From: Ruminococcaceae bacterium UBA2854
GTDB taxonomy: Bacteria; Bacillota; Clostridia; Oscillospirales; Acutalibacteraceae
Assembly (NCBI GenBank): GCA_002350765.1
Contig: DEFK01000033.1
Coordinates: forward strand, 1 to 44,584
DNA: 44,584 nucleotides
Direction of reading: 5' to 3'
Below, in pieces: positions 39,219 through 44,584 of the stretch. Each line of letters starts with the position of its first letter. The first letter of the stretch is position 1. Under the pieces are notes generated by a model that was not told the DNA's origin, ran no database searches, and saw nothing but the letters and a program-made list of their open reading frames with translations. A program made the position numbers and the translations under genes.

Positions 39219-39268
39219 TTGAATAAATTCTATATTAGTAGTATAATATAATTTAAGCTATTTGTAAA
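39219..39268. promoter_or_regulatory. overlapping divergent promoters of nadB and hflX
   Basis: Rightward: TTGAAT (39219-39224), 17 bases, TATAAT (39242-39247). Leftward: TTTACA (39268-39263), 17 bases, TATACT (39245-39240). The two -10 boxes overlap, so the promoters should exclude each other. Confidence 0.7.
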
Positions 39269-39287
39269 CCGAATTAAGAGGTTGAGT

Positions 39288-40757
39288 ATGAATAAAGAAT
39301 ATGATGTCGTTATTATCGGCGCGGGTGTAGCGGGACTATACGCCGCTTTACAATTTGACGAGGATGTAAGCGTTTTGGTTGTATCGAAACGCGAGCTTAC
39401 CCTGTCCAATTCCTCGCTCGCTCAGGGCGGAGTAGCCGCCGTGCTCGATAAAGACAAGGATAATTTTAAACTGCATATTGCCGATACGCTTATCGCGGGA
39501 AAGTTTAAGAATAATCTTTCCGCCGTTGAAAAGCTCGTAAGCGAAGGTCCGTCGGACGTTATGAAGCTAAAGGAAATAGGCGTTGACTTCGATAAGGAGG
39601 AGACGGGCGAGCTGAAGAAAACCTTAGAGGCGGGACATTCGAGAAACCGTATCGTCCACCATAAGGACTCGACGGGCAAGGCGATTGTCGATACGCTGAT
39701 AAACGCGGTTAAGGCGAAGCCTAATATTTCTATAAAAGAGAATACATACGTGTTCGAGATTGATAAGGTCGAGAACGGATTCTGGGTAGGACTTCTCGAG
39801 GAGAATGATGTTACGCAGGTCGGAACGAGATTTGTGCTTATCGCGACAGGCGGTATAGGACGCGTATACCAGTATACTACCAACTCCGCCGTAGCAACGG
39901 GCGACGGTATAGCGCTCGCGCATATGCTCGGCGCCGAGATAAAGCATTTATCGCGTATCCAGTTCCACCCGACTGCCTTTGCCGCCGAGAACGAGCGGGA
40001 GCGTTTCCTTATTTCCGAAGCTGTACGCGGTGAGGGAGCGGTGTATCTTAATTGTAAGGGAGAACGTTTCGCCTTTAAATATGACGAGCGCGGAGAATTA
40101 GCGCCGAGGGATGTTGTGTCCGACGCCGTTATCCGCGAGTCGATTGCTACAGGTTCCGAAAAATTCTACCTTGATATTACCCATAAGGATCCCGAGTTTA
40201 TAAAACAGCGTTTCCCGATGATTTACGCCCGCTGTCTCGAGGAGGGTATTGATATGACTAAGGATAAAATACCCGTTTTCCCGTGTCAGCATTACCTTAT
40301 GGGCGGTATTCAAATCGGCTCTAATGGCCAGACGACTGTCGAGGGACTTTACGCCGCGGGCGAATGTACCCATACGGGCGTACACGGCGCTAACCGATTA
40401 GCGAGCAACTCTTTATTAGAGGCGCTTGTTTATTCGAGGAGCGCGGCTGAGAATATGATGGAAAAGCTGAAAAAATTCGACGGTAAACCGCTTGGAAAAG
40501 CGCCGTCGCTTCCCGATAAAGAGGGAAATAAGCTGCCTGTCGGTATAAGAACCGAAATAAGAAGGATTATGCAGGATACTTATTTTGTGATCCCGAAGCC
40601 CGAGAAATACCAGGAAAGCTTCGTTGAGGTCGATAAGATTGTAAACGACCTTATTACAGGTAACTATGAGCTGACCGCGGACTTTATCGAGGCGCGCTCG
40701 ATAGCGATTGTCGCGGGAATAATACTTGACGAATTAAGAGAGGGAATTAACTTATGA
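39288..40757 (+). CDS. nadB: L-aspartate oxidase
   Basis: 489 residues; ATG 39288 follows AAGAGG (39276-39281). It oxidises aspartate to iminoaspartate for NAD synthesis. FAD-binding G-A-G-V-A-G (11-16), S-L-A-Q-G-G, R-I-Q-F-H-P-T-A-F, R-G-E-G-A-V-Y and Q-H-Y-L-M-G-G-I are all present. The C-terminal helical domain is a little short against the E. coli enzyme (about 540). It overlaps nadC by 4 bases. nadA (quinolinate synthase), normally the partner, is not in the window. Confidence 0.95.
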   Translation: MNKEYDVVIIGAGVAGLYAALQFDEDVSVLVVSKRELTLSNSSLAQGGVAAVLDKDKDNFKLHIADTLIAGKFKNNLSAVEKLVSEGPSDVMKLKEIGVDFDKEETGELKKTLEAGHSRNRIVHHKDSTGKAIVDTLINAVKAKPNISIKENTYVFEIDKVENGFWVGLLEENDVTQVGTRFVLIATGGIGRVYQYTTNSAVATGDGIALAHMLGAEIKHLSRIQFHPTAFAAENERERFLISEAVRGEGAVYLNCKGERFAFKYDERGELAPRDVVSDAVIRESIATGSEKFYLDITHKDPEFIKQRFPMIYARCLEEGIDMTKDKIPVFPCQHYLMGGIQIGSNGQTTVEGLYAAGECTHTGVHGANRLASNSLLEALVYSRSAAENMMEKLKKFDGKPLGKAPSLPDKEGNKLPVGIRTEIRRIMQDTYFVIPKPEKYQESFVEVDKIVNDLITGNYELTADFIEARSIAIVAGIILDELREGINL

Positions 40758-41593
40758 CGCTTAATAAAATATATGTTGACAGACTTATCGAAAACGCGCT
40801 GTTAGAGGACATAAACTATGTGGACGCGGCGACAGATTACCTTATCCCCGAAGACCAGCAGGGCTCGGCTCAGTTTATAGCTAAAGCCGACGGCGTGCTT
40901 GCGGGTATGGAAATCGCGCTGAGAGTTTTCGAGATTTTACAGCCCGACTTTAAAGCGGAGGTCTTTAAAAAGGACGGCGATTATCTTAAAAAGGGCGATA
41001 TTATAGCTAAAATCAGCGGTAACACAAGAACGCTTTTAAAGGGCGAGAGAACCGCTCTTAATCTTCTCCAGCATATGAGCGGAGTAGCTACTGCGACGAA
41101 TAAGGCGGTTAAGCTTGTTGAAGGTACGAACGCGTCTATAGCCGATACGAGAAAAACTCTCCCCGGGCTTCGACCGCTCGAAAAATACGCAGTAACCGTC
41201 GGCGGCGGTAAGAACCACCGCTATAATCTTTCCGACTGCGCTATGCTAAAGGACAACCACGTTGACGCGGGCGGCGGTATCACGAACGCTGTAAATAAGC
41301 TTAGAGAAAAGCTCGGACATACCGTAAAAATAGAGCTCGAGGTTCGCGACCTAGACGAGCTTAAAGAGGCTTTATCGGTTGACGTTGATATTATTATGCT
41401 CGATAATATGAGCTGTGAGGATATGAAAAAGGCGGTTGAGATAACCGCGGGTAAAGCGAAGCTCGAGGCTTCGGGCGGTATTACCGACGAAACCCTGCGC
41501 GCTGTTGCGGAAACAGGCGTTGATATTATCTCTATGGGCGCTGTAACTCATTCTGTTAAGGCGTTTGATATATCCTTAAAGATTATAAAGTAG
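40754..41593 (+). CDS. nadC: nicotinate-nucleotide diphosphorylase (carboxylating)
   Basis: 279 residues. It converts quinolinate and PRPP to nicotinate mononucleotide. Signatures: E-R-T-A-L-N-L-L-Q-H-M-S-G, A-D-T-R-K-T-L-P-G-L-R, V-G-G-G-K-N-H-R-Y-N-L-S-D and L-K-D-N-H. L-D-N-M-S and the end S-M-G-A-V-T-H-S are also intact. It is coupled to nadB by ATGA-type overlap (40754-40757). A new promoter starts right at its stop codon. Confidence 0.96.
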   Translation: MTLNKIYVDRLIENALLEDINYVDAATDYLIPEDQQGSAQFIAKADGVLAGMEIALRVFEILQPDFKAEVFKKDGDYLKKGDIIAKISGNTRTLLKGERTALNLLQHMSGVATATNKAVKLVEGTNASIADTRKTLPGLRPLEKYAVTVGGGKNHRYNLSDCAMLKDNHVDAGGGITNAVNKLREKLGHTVKIELEVRDLDELKEALSVDVDIIMLDNMSCEDMKKAVEITAGKAKLEASGGITDETLRAVAETGVDIISMGAVTHSVKAFDISLKIIK

Positions 41594-41622
41594 TTGACAA
41601 CCGCTGATAAAAGAGGTATCAT
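41594..41622 (+). promoter_or_regulatory. promoter of the thiamine-transport operon
   Basis: TTGACA (41594-41599), 17 bases, TATCAT (41617-41622); transcription would start near 41629, before the riboswitch. Confidence 0.75.
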
Positions 41623-41636
41623 ATATTTACAATACA

Positions 41637-41716
41637 ATACAGGGGTGCTTATGCAAGTCATAGGCTGAGATTATACCCTAGACCTGATTCGGATAATGCC
41701 GACGTAGGGAGTATGT
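41637..41716 (+). promoter_or_regulatory. TPP riboswitch (THI box)
   Basis: Conserved blocks GGGGTGC, GGCTGAGA, ACCCTAGACCTGAT, GGATAATGCCG and GTAGGGA in order, with ATAC/GTAT closing P1. It binds thiamine pyrophosphate. Confidence 0.95.
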
Positions 41717-41732
41717 CTATACAGTAACTTTA

Positions 41733-41761
41733 CGCCGCGCGTCAGCGCGGCGATATTTTTT
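41733..41761 (+). terminator. riboswitch-linked terminator
   Basis: CGCCGCGC pairs perfectly with GCGCGGCG (loop GTCA), then ATATTTTTT; AAAGGAGA of the first gene follows, so control is by transcription attenuation. Confidence 0.9.
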
Positions 41762-41776
41762 AAAGGAGAATGATTT

Positions 41777-42073
41777 ATGAACGCGAGTGTGGCGATTCAG
41801 ACTTTACCTGAATCTAAAAACGACGACGAGTTGATCCGTATTGTAGACGAGGTTATCGACTATATAAAGAGTACGGGATTAAACTACTATGTAGGACCGT
41901 TTGAAACGACTATCGAAGGCGACTACGACGAGCTTATGGACATTGTAAAGGAATGTCAGCATATTGCGATCAAAGCGGGAGCTCCGTCAGTATCCGCTTA
42001 TATTAAAGTTGTTTATAAACCCGAGGGAGATGTGCTGACAATTGAAAAGAAAGTTACAAAGCATCACAAGTAA
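41777..42073 (+). CDS. MTH1187-family thiamine-binding protein
   Basis: 98 residues, AAAGGAG nine bases before ATG. Soluble ferredoxin-like alpha/beta protein with S-V-A-I-Q-T-L-P, Y-V-G-P-F-E-T-T-I-E-G and A-Y-I-K-V-V-Y-K-P, the pattern of the YqgV/MTH1187 (former DUF77) family that binds thiamine or its precursors. The TPP riboswitch directly upstream and the importer downstream support the role. The downstream permease gene overlaps it by 32 bases. Confidence 0.9.
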   Translation: MNASVAIQTLPESKNDDELIRIVDEVIDYIKSTGLNYYVGPFETTIEGDYDELMDIVKECQHIAIKAGAPSVSAYIKVVYKPEGDVLTIEKKVTKHHK

Positions 42074-42815
42074 GCTCTTACCCTTAGCAACGGTTTTAGC
42101 AATACTTTTAATCTGGCAGTATGTAACGGGTACGGAGATTATTCCGCCGTTTTTACTTCCGTCGCCTATTGATGTTATAAACGCTTTTACGTCTGATTTT
42201 CCGCTGCTTATGAGCAACAGTATGGTTACGCTGACGGAAATGCTTATAGGACTTATCGTGGGAATTGTATTCGGCTTCTTTATGGCGGTGATTATGGATA
42301 GATTCAGCGCGCTTTATAAGGCGTTCTATCCTTTAGTCGTTATAACCCAGACTATCCCCACCGTAGCTATAGCGCCGCTTCTTGTCTTATGGTTCGGTTA
42401 CGAAATGCTTCCCAAGGTTATACTTATCGTTATAATAGTATTTTTCCCGATAACCGTAAGCCTGCTTGAGGGATTCCGTTCGGCGGATAAGGATACAATC
42501 AAGCTTATGCGCTCGATGGGAGCTAACAGATTGCAGATATTCAGACACGTAAAATTCCCCTGCGCGCTTCCGCAGTTTTTCTCCAGCCTGAAAATTTCCG
42601 TATCGTACGCTGTAGTCGGCGCGGTAATATCGGAATGGCTGGGCGGATTTAACGGACTGGGAGTTTATATGACAAGAGTGAGAAAAGCTTATGCTTTTGA
42701 TAAAATGTTCGCGGTAATATTCCTTGTATCGGCTATAAGCCTGATCCTTATGTGGCTGGTAGGAATTTTACAGAAGAAATGTATGCCGTGGAAAGAAAAG
42801 GAGAATAAAATATGA
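42042..42815 (+). CDS. thiX: ABC transporter permease for thiamine precursor (ThiX-like)
   Basis: 257 residues from a TTG start at 42042 with GGGAGA upstream, inside the previous gene. Six membrane segments; the ATPase-docking EAA loop reads L-L-E-G-F-R-S-A-D near residue 145 and L-M-R-S-M-G-A-N-R. P-F-L-L-P-S-P and T-I-P-T-V-A-I-A-P-L-L are typical of SsuC/ThiX permeases. Under the TPP riboswitch it likely imports thiamine or hydroxymethylpyrimidine. Confidence 0.88.
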   Translation: MKRKLQSITSKLLPLATVLAILLIWQYVTGTEIIPPFLLPSPIDVINAFTSDFPLLMSNSMVTLTEMLIGLIVGIVFGFFMAVIMDRFSALYKAFYPLVVITQTIPTVAIAPLLVLWFGYEMLPKVILIVIIVFFPITVSLLEGFRSADKDTIKLMRSMGANRLQIFRHVKFPCALPQFFSSLKISVSYAVVGAVISEWLGGFNGLGVYMTRVRKAYAFDKMFAVIFLVSAISLILMWLVGILQKKCMPWKEKENKI

Positions 42816-43813
42816 AAAAATTATTAGCATTGGTTTTAGCTTTAACGCTTATGGTATCAGCTTTAGCGGGCTGTACCGCCGATAAAAAAGCTGAAAGCGC
42901 AAACACTGAAAAAACAAAAATCACATTTGTACTCGACTGGACGCCTAATACAAACCATACGGGACTTTATGTCGCTAAGGAAAAAGGTTACTTCGATAAA
43001 GCGGGACTTGACGTAGAAATAGTTCAGCCTCCCGAGGATGGCGCCGAGGCGCTTGTAGGTTCGGGTAAGGCGCAGTTCTGCGTATCGTTCCAGGATAGTA
43101 TGCTTCCTATGATTACGGGCAAGAATAAGCTGTCTTTAAAAGCCGCTGCGGCGCTTGTTCAGCACAACACTTCGGGTATCATCTCCCGAAAAGGCGAGGG
43201 TATCGACAGACCGAAGGGCCTTGAGGGCAAGAAATACGCTACCTGGGATTTACCTATAGAGAAAGCTACGATCAAGCAGGTAATGAAGGACGACGGCGGC
43301 GATTTCAGCAAGGTGAAATTAATACCGAGTACGGTTACAGACGAGGTTTCGGCGCTTAAAAGCAAGTCCGTTGACGCTATCTGGATTTTCTACGGATGGG
43401 CGGGCGTTAATGCCGAACAGTCGGGGTTAAAGACAGATTACTTCGCGTTTAGGGATATAAACAGCGTATTTGATTATTATACTCCCGTAGTTTTAGGTAA
43501 TACCGATTGGATGAAGAAAAACTCCGATAAGACTAAGGCGTTCCTTTCGGCGTTAAAGGACGGCTACGAGTATTCGATCAAAAATCCCGACGACGCGGTT
43601 AACATTCTCTGTAAAGCCGCTCCCGAGCTTGATAAAAAGCTTGTTAAAGCCAGCCAGGAATATATGAATAAAGAGTATAAAGCTGAGGTTAAAAAGTGGG
43701 GTTATATTGATCCGAAGCGTTGGAACGCTTTTTATAACTGGATTAATGAGAATAAGCTTATTGATGATAAAATCCCTGAGAATACAGGATTTACCAACGA
43801 CTATCTGGAGTAA
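42812..43813 (+). CDS. thiY: substrate-binding lipoprotein for thiamine precursor (ThiY-like)
   Basis: 333 residues, lipobox L-A-G-C (C21). The NMT1/THI5-like fold begins V-L-D-W-T-P-N-T-N-H-T-G-L-Y-V-A, the hallmark of pyrimidine-precursor-binding proteins. A-K-E-K-G-Y-F-D-K-A-G-L-D-V follows. It overlaps thiX by 4 bases. It delivers substrate, probably an aminopyrimidine, to the permease. Confidence 0.92.
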   Translation: MKKLLALVLALTLMVSALAGCTADKKAESANTEKTKITFVLDWTPNTNHTGLYVAKEKGYFDKAGLDVEIVQPPEDGAEALVGSGKAQFCVSFQDSMLPMITGKNKLSLKAAAALVQHNTSGIISRKGEGIDRPKGLEGKKYATWDLPIEKATIKQVMKDDGGDFSKVKLIPSTVTDEVSALKSKSVDAIWIFYGWAGVNAEQSGLKTDYFAFRDINSVFDYYTPVVLGNTDWMKKNSDKTKAFLSALKDGYEYSIKNPDDAVNILCKAAPELDKKLVKASQEYMNKEYKAEVKKWGYIDPKRWNAFYNWINENKLIDDKIPENTGFTNDYLE

Positions 43814-43815
43814 AT

Positions 43816-44553
43816 ATGGTTAAACTCGAAGTAAAAGATGTATCTTTTTCTTACGACGGAAAAACAAATGTAATTGAAAATATCAACATTAAGCTCAACA
43901 AAGGAGAAATTGTCGGGCTGCTCGGCGCGAGCGGTGGCGGAAAAACAACTCTGTTTAATGTTATATCGGGCTTAATTAAGCCTCAGCGCGGCAATATCTT
44001 CCTTGACGGAGAAGATATTACGGGAAAGCACGGCAAGATGAGTTATATGCTCCAAAAGGATTTGCTTATGGAGTATAAAACCATAGAGGATAATATTGCT
44101 TTGCCGCTGATTATAAAAGGCGAAAAAAAGAATGCCGCGCGAAAAAAGGTCGGAGAATATTTTTCGGAGTTCGGACTTGAAGGTACCGAAAAGTGTTATC
44201 CCGCGGAGCTTTCGGGCGGAATGAGACAGAGAGCGGCGCTTCTCAGAACATATATGTTCTCGGATAATGTCGCGTTGCTTGATGAACCGTTTTCAGCGCT
44301 TGATACTCTTACTAAAGGCGATATGCACAAGTGGTATCTCGATGTTATGGATAAAATCCGTCTGTCCACAATTTTTATTACCCACGATATAGACGAGGCG
44401 ATTCTGTTGTCAGACAGGATTTATATTCTCGGCGGTAATCCCGGCTCCATCAAAAAAGAAATAATAATCGACGAGGAAAAGCCGCGGAATAAGGACTTTA
44501 ACTTAACCGAGCGTTTTCTTGAATATAAAAAAGACATAATATCTATGCTGTGA
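43816..44553 (+). CDS. thiZ: ABC transporter ATPase for thiamine precursor (ThiZ-like)
   Basis: 245 residues. Walker A G-A-S-G-G-G-K-T-T, Q-loop in M-L-Q-K-D, signature L-S-G-G-M-R-Q-R-A, Walker B V-A-L-L-D-E-P-F-S-A-L-D and H-loop in I-T-H-D-I-D-E-A. It starts 2 bases after thiY and energises the importer. It is the last complete gene before the terminal repeat. Confidence 0.93.
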   Translation: MVKLEVKDVSFSYDGKTNVIENINIKLNKGEIVGLLGASGGGKTTLFNVISGLIKPQRGNIFLDGEDITGKHGKMSYMLQKDLLMEYKTIEDNIALPLIIKGEKKNAARKKVGEYFSEFGLEGTEKCYPAELSGGMRQRAALLRTYMFSDNVALLDEPFSALDTLTKGDMHKWYLDVMDKIRLSTIFITHDIDEAILLSDRIYILGGNPGSIKKEIIIDEEKPRNKDFNLTERFLEYKKDIISML

Positions 44554-44562
44554 TTATTTTGC

Positions 44563-44580
44563 GGGGCTGTCGCAAAATGA
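44563..44580 (+). repeat. terminal inverted repeat, right copy
   Basis: GGGGCTGTCGCAAAATGA, exact reverse complement of bases 1-18; four further bases AGCG end the window. Confidence 0.7.
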
Positions 44581-44584
44581 AGCG

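Overview
The window looks like a chromosomal piece of a gut Clostridia bacterium of the Oscillospiraceae (Ruminococcus-like). Evidence: a dockerin-bearing alpha-amylase and a dockerin-bearing esterase, both with starch-binding modules; clostridial families such as DUF5685, DUF951, DUF1292 and SpoIIM; Gram-positive ribosome binding sites; and SigA-type promoters with 17-base spacers. The organism call is inference. The last 18 bases of the visible element near the right end are an inverted copy of the first 18 bases of the window, so both ends probably sit in a dispersed repeat where assembly stopped.

Layout. 1-2759: a HAD hydrolase cut by the left edge, then a DUF5685 / J-domain / membrane protein operon. 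2862-7336: a secreted multidomain GH24 lysozyme and a SpoIIM-like / membrane / membrane-anchored operon. 7379-11852 (minus): a lipoprotein and the glycolytic cluster pgk-tpiA-gpmI. 12269-15142: a large acyltransferase-3 / GT-C-like fusion. 15387-18928: trmL, two small unknown genes, a GH25 lipoprotein and the dockerin/CBM/esterase. 18974-23309: a cysteine-synthase-family enzyme, a DUF1015 protein and an L,D-transpeptidase with fibronectin repeats. 23588-28491: DUF951-prfA-sua5-coaE-lytic transglycosylase, then an M18 aminopeptidase. 28557-30860: tRNA-Arg and an AT-rich, repeat-bounded island with an HTH membrane regulator. 31142-35008: a DUF4234 protein and the amylosome-type alpha-amylase. 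35251-37551: DUF1292, then apbE, a NusG-domain-II protein and a Gx-transporter protein (extracellular-electron-transfer-like trio). 37580-37895: a tiny convergent two-RNA locus. 37951-41593: hflX divergent from nadB-nadC. 41594-44553: a TPP riboswitch followed by a thiamine-binding protein and a ThiXYZ-type ABC importer.

The most exciting item is the locus at 37580-37895. A 26-residue hydrophobic peptide is made from an mRNA whose Shine-Dalgarno sequence sits in a 5' hairpin. A short RNA is predicted from the opposite strand. The two RNAs converge on one shared 12-bp terminator, and a direct repeat makes the short RNA complementary to the toxin start codon region. This is the architecture of the Fst/par type I toxin-antitoxin system of enterococcal plasmids, here on an apparent clostridial chromosome.

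A second theme is intergenic repeats. At least nine tandem arrays with strict 7-base periodicity but different sequences lie between genes. Several form inverted pairs around a common 45-50 base hairpin core, and some supply the stop or start codon of a neighbouring gene. Other repeat families are an 80-100 base leader repeat (three copies), a 75-bp tandem pair with hairpins, and a post-tRNA repeat family.
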